A stretch of 5,069 nucleotides of DNA, taken from an uncultured Bacteroidales bacterium (lineage in GTDB: Bacteria > Bacteroidota > Bacteroidia > Bacteroidales > Paludibacteraceae). Made by a program: the position numbers and the translations under genes. Shown here one piece after another: positions 1-4,758 of this stretch. The notes under the pieces were generated by a model. It searched no databases. It was not told where the DNA came from and saw only the letters and a list, made by a program, of their open reading frames with translations. Location of the stretch: positions 1-5,069 of the forward strand of contig CAMJFV010000180.1 of the NCBI GenBank assembly GCA_946405045.1, given 5' to 3'. How positions within the stretch are numbered: the first letter of the stretch is position 1; every line of letters begins with the position of its first letter.

Positions 1-65
1 ATCTTGCCTTCACCCTTTAATATCTTAAATGACCTTTCGAGTCTTTCTCCTAAACTTTCGAACAT
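1..65 (-). CDS. ffh: Signal recognition particle protein Ffh, N-terminal start only (runs off window edge)
   Basis: Only the first 21 codons plus two bases are present, read on the minus strand from an ATG at 65-63. They translate to MFESLGERLERSFKILKGEG and one further Lys. This is the very conserved opening of Bacteroidota Ffh, the start of the helical N domain that precedes the SRP GTPase domain. Ffh binds 4.5S RNA and signal sequences and delivers ribosome-nascent chains to FtsY at the inner membrane. The GTPase and M domains lie outside the window, so neither integrity nor function can be checked. The ATG lies 42 nt downstream of the rny stop with no terminator-like hairpin between them, so read-through from rny is likely. 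Identification rests on recognising this short N-terminal signature. Confidence 0.85.
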   Translation of the reverse strand, partial: MFESLGERLERSFKILKGEGK

Positions 66-107
66 AATATATATACAATCAGTTTACTTGAATTCAGTTT
101 GACTTGA

Positions 108-1652
108 TTATTTAGCAAAACTTACTGCACGAGTCTCTCTGATGACAGTGATCTTAACCTGACCTGGATAAGTCATCTCATCCTGGATCTTCTTAGCGAT
201 TTCTGCCGACAATGTTTCAGTCTGCTTGTCGTCGATCTTATCTGCACCTACGATAACACGCAACTCACGTCCAGCCTGGATAGCGTATGTCTTGATAACG
301 CCTGGGTAAGACAATGGAAGTTTCTCCAAATCGTTCAATCTCTTGATGTATGCCTCTACAATCTCACGACGAGCTCCTGGACGCGCGCCACTGATAGCGT
401 CACAAGCCTGTACGATTGGAGCAAGCAATGTCTCCATCTCGATCTCATCGTGGTGAGCACCGATAGCATTGCAGATTTCTGGTTTTTCCTTGTACTTCTC
501 TGCTATCTTCATACCAAGGATTGCGTGTGGCAATTCTGGCTCCTCATCAGAAACCTTACCGATATCGTGAAGCAAACCTGCACGTTTTGCTTTCTTAGAA
601 TTCAAACCAAGTTCAGATGCCATCACAGCACATAGGTTAGCTGTCTCACGTGCGTGCTGCAACAAATTCTGTCCATATGATGAACGGTATTTCATCTTAC
701 CGATCAAACGGATCAAATCAGCATGTAGACCATGTACACCAAGGTCGATTGTAGTACGACGACCTGTCTCAACGATTTCCTCCTCAACCTGCTTCTTAAC
801 CTTGGCAACAACCTCCTCGATACGAGCTGGGTGGATACGTCCGTCAGTCACCAACTGATGCAACGATAGACGAGCAATCTCACGTCTAACCGGATCAAAA
901 GAAGAAAGGACAATTGCCTCTGGAGTATCATCAACGATGATTTCAACTCCTGTGGCAGCCTCCAAAGCACGGATATTTCTACCCTCACGTCCGATGATTC
1001 TACCCTTTACCTCATCACTGTCAATATTGAAAACAGTCACAGAGTTTTCGATCGCAGCCTCAGAAGCCACTCTCTGGATTGTCTGGATAACAATCTTCTT
1101 AGCCTCCTTGTTGGCATTCATCTTAGCCTCTTCCATGATGTCGTTGACGTAGCTCATCGCATTTGTACGAGCCTCATCCTTCAACGAATTGATAAGCTGT
1201 TCCTTAGCCTCTGCTGCAGACAAGCCAGAGATAGTCTCCAACTGCTCCTGCTGACGTAGGATCACCTTATCCAACTCACGACGCTGCTCCTCAACAGCCT
1301 GTTTCTGCTTATCCAAAGCCTCACGAGACTGGTCAGCACTCTGCTTTGCACGCTGCAACTCACTCTGCTGGCGAGCCAACTGCTCCTCACGCTGTTTTGC
1401 GCGCTGTTCTGATTGAAGTAACTTCTGATTTCGCTGATTTACCTGAGTTTCAAACTCACTCTTGTACTTGTTGTACTTTTCACGAGCTTCTAGATTCTTC
1501 TTTTCAAAAATAACCTTAGCCTCGTCCTCAGCCTTCTTGACGATATCCTCTGCACGGGATTTTAAGAGCGTATTGTTGATTACAAAAGCTATGGCAGCAC
1601 CTATTGCCAAAGCCACAATCGCCACAATTACAATAATCAATATATTATCCAT
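108..1652 (-). CDS. rny: Ribonuclease Y (membrane-anchored endoribonuclease)
   Basis: The 514-residue protein has the complete RNase Y architecture at the family's usual length (about 510-520). An N-terminal transmembrane helix spans about residues 4-28. A long Lys/Glu/Gln-rich coiled coil follows, roughly 30-200. The KH RNA-binding domain carries its GXXG loop as GREG at 221-224 within GRIIGREGRNIRALE. The HD metal-dependent phosphohydrolase domain shows H333 (QHARE), the HD pair H362-D363 in LLHDIGK, the GAHHDE motif at 399-403, and D418 in the QACDAIS segment. The enzyme cuts single-stranded RNA and initiates mRNA decay at the inner membrane face. It starts at ATG 1652, 79 nt after the zapA stop, and is probably co-transcribed with zapA. 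I see no clear TAnnTTTG promoter in that gap. No motif is missing. Domain assignment is established family knowledge; operon membership is inferred. Confidence 0.97.
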   Translation of the reverse strand: MDNILIIVIVAIVALAIGAAIAFVINNTLLKSRAEDIVKKAEDEAKVIFEKKNLEAREKYNKYKSEFETQVNQRNQKLLQSEQRAKQREEQLARQQSELQRAKQSADQSREALDKQKQAVEEQRRELDKVILRQQEQLETISGLSAAEAKEQLINSLKDEARTNAMSYVNDIMEEAKMNANKEAKKIVIQTIQRVASEAAIENSVTVFNIDSDEVKGRIIGREGRNIRALEAATGVEIIVDDTPEAIVLSSFDPVRREIARLSLHQLVTDGRIHPARIEEVVAKVKKQVEEEIVETGRRTTIDLGVHGLHADLIRLIGKMKYRSSYGQNLLQHARETANLCAVMASELGLNSKKAKRAGLLHDIGKVSDEEPELPHAILGMKIAEKYKEKPEICNAIGAHHDEIEMETLLAPIVQACDAISGARPGARREIVEAYIKRLNDLEKLPLSYPGVIKTYAIQAGRELRVIVGADKIDDKQTETLSAEIAKKIQDEMTYPGQVKITVIRETRAVSFAK

Positions 1653-1698
1653 TATTCTAAATTAAATTCATTTCTCTAAACCAAAATTCACATTTTGA

Positions 1699-1706
1699 GT
1701 CGCGAC
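1699..1706. repeat. Perfect GTCGCGAC palindrome in the zapA-rny gap, with outer CATTT/AAATG arms
   Basis: The 8-bp self-complementary GTCGCGAC is flanked by a second matching arm pair, CATTT at 1691-1695 and AAATG at 1708-1712, with three unpaired bases on one side and one on the other. It is GC-rich within an AT-rich spacer. As RNA it would form only a weak hairpin, and no T-run follows it on the minus strand, so it is not a good intrinsic terminator. A DNA-binding site or an RNA-processing site between zapA and rny is possible. A chance palindrome is also possible. Confidence 0.3.
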
Positions 1707-1731
1707 GAAATGATCTTTAAGGGTTTGGTAA

Positions 1732-2016
1732 TTAGCTGTGTTTCAATAACACATCATCTAAATCAGAGTGGAGTTTATCCAAATCATCCTCCAATTCGCT
1801 ATCTTTGCCAATCTTCATTAATTTCGACACAGTAGCATCTATCAAAGCAACTCTCATAGCAGTCTCAATAGACATATTTTTTCTTTGTGACTGATATGCA
1901 AGCAATTTTTTTTCTATTTCCTCCTCCGCTTCACGAAAATATCTCTCTTTCTCAGTATCAATATTAAGTTCAATACGTTCGTTAGCAACCCACAAAGTAA
2001 TTTTTCGTACAGCCAT
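1732..2016 (-). CDS. zapA: Cell division protein ZapA (FtsZ-ring associated)
   Basis: This 94-residue cytoplasmic protein has the ZapA layout. A short N-terminal beta region (about residues 4-18, KITLWVANERIELNI) is followed by an amphipathic region with YFREAEEEIEKKL (26-38), where the family normally has its 'EE..REAA..V...L' helix. A C-terminal helical, coiled-coil-forming half follows, roughly 48-91. ZapA tetramers cross-link FtsZ protofilaments and stabilise the Z-ring; Bacteroidota members are usually about 90-100 residues. The ATG at 2016-2014 overlaps the TAA of the upstream coiled-coil gene by one base (TAATG), which indicates translational coupling and fixes the start. rny follows after 79 nt. 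Family assignment comes from length, fold pattern and context, since ZapA sequences diverge strongly. Confidence 0.85.
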   Translation of the reverse strand: MAVRKITLWVANERIELNIDTEKERYFREAEEEIEKKLLAYQSQRKNMSIETAMRVALIDATVSKLMKIGKDSELEDDLDKLHSDLDDVLLKHS

Positions 2017-2306
2017 TACTTAATCAAGGAAATACATTTATCTATTTTTTTTACCATTAGCCTTAAACGATCTCTTTCAGCTTTAGCTTGTTCTTCGTTG
2101 AGATTCAGGGATTTGACCAATTTCAAGCTGTCGTATTCCGACTGTAACTTGTCTTTTTCAACAGTCAAATCATGCAATTTCATTTCGACTTCGCTAATTT
2201 TTGCATTCAATTCCTTGTTTTTCTCGACCTCCGCCTCGAATTTTTCAATCAAGACTCTCACTTTGGCCTCCAAGGATACAAATTTATCTTGCTGATTCTC
2301 CGTCAT
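2016..2306 (-). CDS. Small coiled-coil protein upstream of zapA, possible ZapB-like division factor
   Basis: The product is 96 residues from the ATG at 2306 (MTENQQDKF), almost entirely heptad-like and charged. A coiled coil covers roughly residues 8-65 and a second helix 70-90, ending in VKKIDKCISLIK. It has no signal peptide and no membrane segment. An in-frame ATG at 2333 would add nine residues (MYIRNNFGV). I prefer 2306 because those residues do not look coiled-coil-like and a possible -7 promoter box (2323-2330) lies inside them. Similar short coiled-coil proteins with a C-terminal (R/K)xIDKCI-like tail occur directly before zapA in other Bacteroidota, as far as I recall. The TAATG junction implies coupled, stoichiometric synthesis with ZapA. 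By size, coiled-coil content and partner it resembles E. coli ZapB, but I see no sequence-level proof. The function is inferred. Confidence 0.8.
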   Translation of the reverse strand: MTENQQDKFVSLEAKVRVLIEKFEAEVEKNKELNAKISEVEMKLHDLTVEKDKLQSEYDSLKLVKSLNLNEEQAKAERDRLRLMVKKIDKCISLIK

Positions 2307-2322
2307 AACACCAAAATTGTTG

Positions 2323-2355
2323 CGAATATACATATTTTTTTTGACAATTCACAAT
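2323..2355 (-). promoter_or_regulatory. Possible Bacteroidota-type promoter for the coiled-coil/zapA/rny genes
   Basis: Read on the minus strand, TATATTCG (2330-2323) matches the -7 consensus TAnnTTTG at all but one fixed position. ATTG (2355-2352) sits 21 nt upstream as an imperfect -33 TTTG. Transcription would begin near 2316-2319, leaving a leader of only about 10-13 nt before the ATG at 2306 and excluding the ATG at 2333. Both boxes are imperfect in very AT-rich sequence, so this is tentative. Confidence 0.3.
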
Positions 2356-2393
2356 CAAAAAGAAAATAATATGACCGAAATATGCAATTCACA
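2345..2393. repeat. Pair of CAATTCACA direct repeats upstream of the coiled-coil/zapA operon
   Basis: CAATTCACA occurs at 2345-2353 and again at 2385-2393, 40 bp start to start, within the 66-100 bp preceding the division-gene operon. The spacing is close to four helical turns, which would suit a cooperative regulator. The proximal copy overlaps the putative -33 element. An AT-rich spacer can give a 9-mer repeat by chance, so this is a weak operator candidate. Confidence 0.25.
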
Positions 2394-2399
2394 TAAAAA

Positions 2400-2861
2400 T
2401 CAATACAACACCATATACGTCGCTTCTTTATCATTATCCATCTCATGGTAAAAGAAGGATTTGTAATCATAAGGTGAATTGAATTGCGTCTCTAAAGAAT
2501 CTGGTGAATACGTAAATGTTTCGCCATCTTCAAATCTTATTATTATTTGTTTGGGATATGCACACATCATCAATCCTGCCATATCATACACTCTGCTGAA
2601 ACCATAATAATCTTCATATTGGAAAATCAAAGCTTTTTCTCCACTTTTCAAGTTTATGGAATCTTTTATAGTATGGAAGGACCCATCATAACCACTCCAA
2701 TACTCCCCTTCTCCCTTAAATATAACCGTTTGTGAAGTAGAGTTCTTTATATAAATGTCGACGTAAGTAGACTCACAACTGACCAGTGCTAAAACTGCGA
2801 CAACAGACAGCACAATTCTTCCAAATAGATTTTTCTTGTTTATCATAATATCAATTGTCAT
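2400..2861 (-). CDS. Small predicted lipoprotein, unknown function
   Basis: The product has 153 residues. The N-terminus has basic residues K9, K10 and R15, a hydrophobic stretch (about 16-27) and the lipobox LVSC with Cys29, so it is a predicted signal peptidase II substrate. The mature part (about 125 residues) is rich in Tyr, Phe and Asp with alternating hydrophobics (for example YVDIYIKN, KQIIIRFEDGETFTY), which suggests a beta-sandwich-like domain. Residues after the Cys (ESTYVD) do not form a clear Bacteroidota surface-export signal, so a periplasm-facing position is at least as likely. Its ATG overlaps the TGA of the upstream gene as ATGA (2861-2858), which fixes this start over the internal Met6 and indicates translational coupling. 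I recognise no family with certainty. Pairing with two exported barrel-like proteins suggests a shared envelope role, by inference only. Confidence 0.85.
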   Translation of the reverse strand: MTIDIMINKKNLFGRIVLSVVAVLALVSCESTYVDIYIKNSTSQTVIFKGEGEYWSGYDGSFHTIKDSINLKSGEKALIFQYEDYYGFSRVYDMAGLMMCAYPKQIIIRFEDGETFTYSPDSLETQFNSPYDYKSFFYHEMDNDKEATYMVLY

Positions 2862-3610
2862 TCAACTATCTTTTTCGTTCCATTAAGTATATATTTGGCT
2901 CCATACTGCAATATTCCCTGCACTCCATAGCCAAACTCCACAAATCCACGCCAACGTCGTCCGCCTGCCTCCATACAAACTGGTGAAACTTGAAAATAAA
3001 ATTTGGTCTCACCTTCCACAGTTTTCACCGACTCTGGATACGTTATCACTCTTTTCTGAATTTCCCAACCAACACCTGTTCCAACTTTACTATACGTGGA
3101 AATATGTTTCTTCTTAAACCAGTAGATTGTCAACTCTGGCATCAAATGAAGAATATTTCTATACAATTTGCCATAAGTATGATGACTGTCCCATAATGTA
3201 TATGTTATCCCGTGCGGACTTGTCCGCTCCCCGACAGACTTTATACATTCTGATTCTTGATGGTATCTCAAGCGATCATAACCAAACCCAAAACCTACGC
3301 CAAAACGATGATTTAGGCTGCATTCATAATGAAAGTTCACATTGATAGGTAATGTTCTCATATCATTTTCAACAAACTCATAAGATCCTTGATCAAATGG
3401 TTCTGGAAAATCAAATTCGACATCTGCTATCTCATTTCTCATTTCCTTGACATAATCATGGCCGAACCATCCCAAACCAAACGAAATTCGATGTTCATGT
3501 TGTGCGAAGCAACTAGACATTGAATCTAGGCTTAGAATTAAAACTAAACATATTGTTTCAAGAAAACGTGAATGTAAGATATTACACATAAAGCAATGAT
3601 TATCAACCAT
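2858..3610 (-). CDS. Exported beta-rich protein, probable outer-membrane barrel; paralogue of the preceding gene
   Basis: The product is about 250 residues from ATG 3610. Starts at TTG 3622 and ATG 3589 are also open; I chose 3610 for its A/T-rich upstream sequence, though 3589 gives a more normal signal peptide. The hydrophobic core ICLVLILSL is followed by MSSCFAQ, with likely signal peptidase I cleavage before Gln37, fitting the Bacteroidota preference for Gln at +1. The mature protein alternates glycine/aromatic strands (RISFGLGWFGHDY, VGFGFGYDRLR, RRWRGFVEFGYGVQG), as in small Bacteroidota outer-membrane barrels. It shares many motifs with the product of 3649-4359: QxEHRI, LPxNxNxHYExSxN, GYDxLR, MPExxIYWFKK, YFQxSPVCxE and GYGxQG. 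It lacks a terminal aromatic residue, ending in a polar tail after GAKYIL. The Asp inside the signal sequence and the ambiguous start are odd. Function is unknown. It lies second in a three-gene unit and is ATGA-coupled to the lipoprotein gene. Confidence 0.82.
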   Translation of the reverse strand: MVDNHCFMCNILHSRFLETICLVLILSLDSMSSCFAQHEHRISFGLGWFGHDYVKEMRNEIADVEFDFPEPFDQGSYEFVENDMRTLPINVNFHYECSLNHRFGVGFGFGYDRLRYHQESECIKSVGERTSPHGITYTLWDSHHTYGKLYRNILHLMPELTIYWFKKKHISTYSKVGTGVGWEIQKRVITYPESVKTVEGETKFYFQVSPVCMEAGGRRWRGFVEFGYGVQGILQYGAKYILNGTKKIVE

Positions 3611-3648
3611 AAATAAATTCAATATTTTTCAAAACCACCAAACTTCAA

Positions 3649-4359
3649 TCATTTATCTACACTATCAACTTTCTTACTGATAGTATATTTCACTCCAATT
3701 TGTCCCATACCTTGCGCACCATAACCTAACTCGCCAAAGAAACGTAAGTTTTTACTTCCTACTTCAAAACATACTGGTGATCCTTGAAAATAAATATGAC
3801 ATTCCTTGAATTCTGTTATATCTGAACGTGAGTTAAAGAATTCTCTTTTTTCAAAATTAAATCTCACACCTGCCGCAAATTTACTGTACATAGAACATCG
3901 TTCTTTTTTGAACCAATAAATTGACATCTCTGGCATAACAAAAATTATGTGTCTATGAAGATATCCGTTGTCTTCTGAAGATATGTTCCATCCCAAATAT
4001 TCATTTCCATTCTGATCCTCATCCATTACAGCAACATACGACCATGACATTTGATTCATTCTTAATTTGTCATACCCTAAACAAATACCTATGCTCAAAT
4101 AATTATTCGAAGAATATTCATAATGCAAATTGATATTTACAGGCAAAACCAACTCATGTTCTTCTGTACGCTCATCTGTATCATTAATATCTAGTGGTGT
4201 TCGTTGACAATCTTCCACTTCCTCTAGCATTTTTGATAAAGCATAATTATACCCATGACTAAACGCTCCGAATCCAATTGCTATACGATGTTCAGATTGT
4301 GCGAAACAATTGTATGAAATCCCCATAAGAAGAAGGATAATCAAGTAAATTCTTTTCAT
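3649..4359 (-). CDS. Exported beta-rich protein, probable outer-membrane barrel (first of a tandem pair)
   Basis: The product is 236 residues from ATG 4359. This start gives a textbook signal peptide: MKR, the hydrophobic core IYLIILLLMGI, then NCFA with cleavage before Gln21. Upstream in-frame starts (ATG 4392, TTG 4401) would only add a charged stretch ahead of it. Amphipathic Gly/aromatic segments follow: RIAIGFGAF (25-33), LPVNINLHYEYS (72-83), SIGICLGYDKLR (89-100), MPEMSIYWFKK (142-152), SKFAAGVRFNFEKR (159-172), YFQGSPVCFEVG (190-201) and FFGELGYGAQGMGQIGVKYTI (207-227). This fits a small outer-membrane beta-barrel of about 8-10 strands. The last 9 residues after YTI are polar, so the usual terminal aromatic residue is absent. 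It is preceded by a strong Bacteroidota promoter match (4417-4448) and followed by its paralogue after a few tens of bases. Substrate or role is unknown. Confidence 0.85.
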   Translation of the reverse strand: MKRIYLIILLLMGISYNCFAQSEHRIAIGFGAFSHGYNYALSKMLEEVEDCQRTPLDINDTDERTEEHELVLPVNINLHYEYSSNNYLSIGICLGYDKLRMNQMSWSYVAVMDEDQNGNEYLGWNISSEDNGYLHRHIIFVMPEMSIYWFKKERCSMYSKFAAGVRFNFEKREFFNSRSDITEFKECHIYFQGSPVCFEVGSKNLRFFGELGYGAQGMGQIGVKYTISKKVDSVDK

Positions 4360-4416
4360 AAATTTCCCGTTATAATTTTCAAATTCTATCATATCAAACA
4401 ATTAACAAAACCATCG

Positions 4417-4448
4417 CAAAATTACGCAGCAAAGTTTTCATAAGCAAA
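4417..4448 (-). promoter_or_regulatory. Bacteroidota sigma-A-type promoter for the barrel/barrel/lipoprotein operon
   Basis: On the minus strand, TTTG (4448-4445) is followed after exactly 20 nt by TAATTTTG (4424-4417). Both match the Bacteroidota consensus (-33 TTTG, -7 TAnnTTTG) at every fixed position, with the expected spacing. Transcription would start near 4410-4413 and leave a leader of about 50 nt before the ATG at 4359. The leader is AT-rich with no Shine-Dalgarno sequence, as is normal in this phylum. This is the best promoter match I found in the window. Confidence 0.65.
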
Positions 4449-4472
4449 CATACTTTAAACGAATAGATCAAA

Positions 4473-4505
4473 TTTATTGTTTGAATTGTCATCATACACA
4501 ATAAA
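4473..4505. repeat. AT-rich 8-bp inverted repeat upstream of the operon promoter
   Basis: TTTATTGT (4473-4480) and ACAATAAA (4498-4505) are perfect reverse complements separated by 17 nt. They lie about 25-57 bp upstream of the -33 box at 4445-4448, so a dyad operator for a dimeric regulator is conceivable. In sequence this AT-rich a chance origin is plausible. Confidence 0.25.
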
Positions 4506-4524
4506 ATGTCCAATATAATCCATC

Positions 4525-4623
4525 ACCAATCTCATAATCGTTAAGTCGCTCGTCCTACGGACGAGCTGTTTGAGAGGGGCAAGGGCGTTCCGCCCTTTGA
4601 AATCCTCGATTATGACAACCAAT
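4525..4623. mobile_element. MITE-like structured repeat: two hairpins closed by a 9-bp inverted repeat, with a possible 6-bp target duplication
   Basis: TCATAATCG (4532-4540) and CGATTATGA (4607-4615) are perfect 9-bp inverted termini. Between them lie two perfect hairpins: an 8-bp stem GCTCGTCC/GGACGAGC with loop TAC (4548-4566), and a 7-bp stem AAGGGCG/CGCCCTT with loop TTC (4581-4597). ACCAAT occurs just outside both ends (4525-4530 and 4618-4623), one and two bases from the inverted repeat, as a target-site duplication would. The GC-rich core stands out from the AT-rich surroundings. Neither hairpin is followed by a T-run, so terminator function is unlikely. It encodes no protein. A dispersed non-autonomous element, or a structured RNA repeat, best explains the symmetry. 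Mobility is inferred. Confidence 0.5.
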
Positions 4624-4673
4624 TATACCATATTTAGTATTTAATAACGAACAGCAGTAGTTTCAAATAAAAA

Positions 4674-4700
4674 TAGAGACGTGGCAATGCCGCGTCTCTA
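4674..4700 (-). terminator. REP-like 12-bp palindrome serving as terminator of the dipeptidase gene
   Basis: TAGAGACGTGGC (4674-4685), loop AAT, and GCCGCGTCTCTA (4689-4700) form a 12-bp stem, perfect on the plus strand if one T-G wobble is allowed; on the minus strand this becomes one A-C mismatch. On the minus strand the hairpin starts 58 nt after the dipeptidase stop and is followed directly by TTTTTATTTG, the layout of an intrinsic terminator. The foot reads GTAG-AGACG on the minus strand. Near-identical GTAGAGACG...CGTCTCTAC palindromes recur in many bacterial genomes, so this is probably a dispersed REP-type repeat used as a terminator. Confidence 0.6.
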
Positions 4701-4758
4701 CATAGAATGAACAATATTAATCCACAGTCGTATTCCCCAACAATTACGCATTACGAAA

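Noticed and set aside
450..635. Plus-strand open frames inside rny (also 937-1152 and 1462-1665)
   Set aside because: They are antisense to a complete, motif-verified RNase Y gene, have no recognisable domain, and the apparent coding potential is explained by the opposite-strand gene.
2098..2369. Plus-strand open frames opposite the coiled-coil gene
   Set aside because: Two overlapping frames in different phases, Phe/Ser-rich as expected from the complement of Lys/Glu-rich coiled-coil codons. No start context or domain supports them.
2547..3345. Plus-strand open frames opposite the lipoprotein and second barrel gene
   Set aside because: Short, mutually overlapping, and antisense to genes with clear signal peptides and paralogy.
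4360..4401. N-terminal extension of the first barrel protein to TTG 4401 or ATG 4392
   Set aside because: It would place a charged 11-14 residue stretch before a perfect MKR signal peptide, and transcription from the promoter at 4417-4448 would leave almost no leader.
4548..4597. Intrinsic terminators at the two GC-rich hairpins
   Set aside because: Neither hairpin has a T-run on either strand, unlike the palindrome at 4674-4700.
4532..4615. tRNA or tRNA-like gene from the cloverleaf-like pairing
   Set aside because: There is no 7-bp acceptor with the right arm spacing, no TTCGA-type T-loop and no CCA end; only two internal hairpins are present.
4525..4700. CRISPR array
   Set aside because: The palindromes differ from one another and there is no repeat-spacer periodicity.
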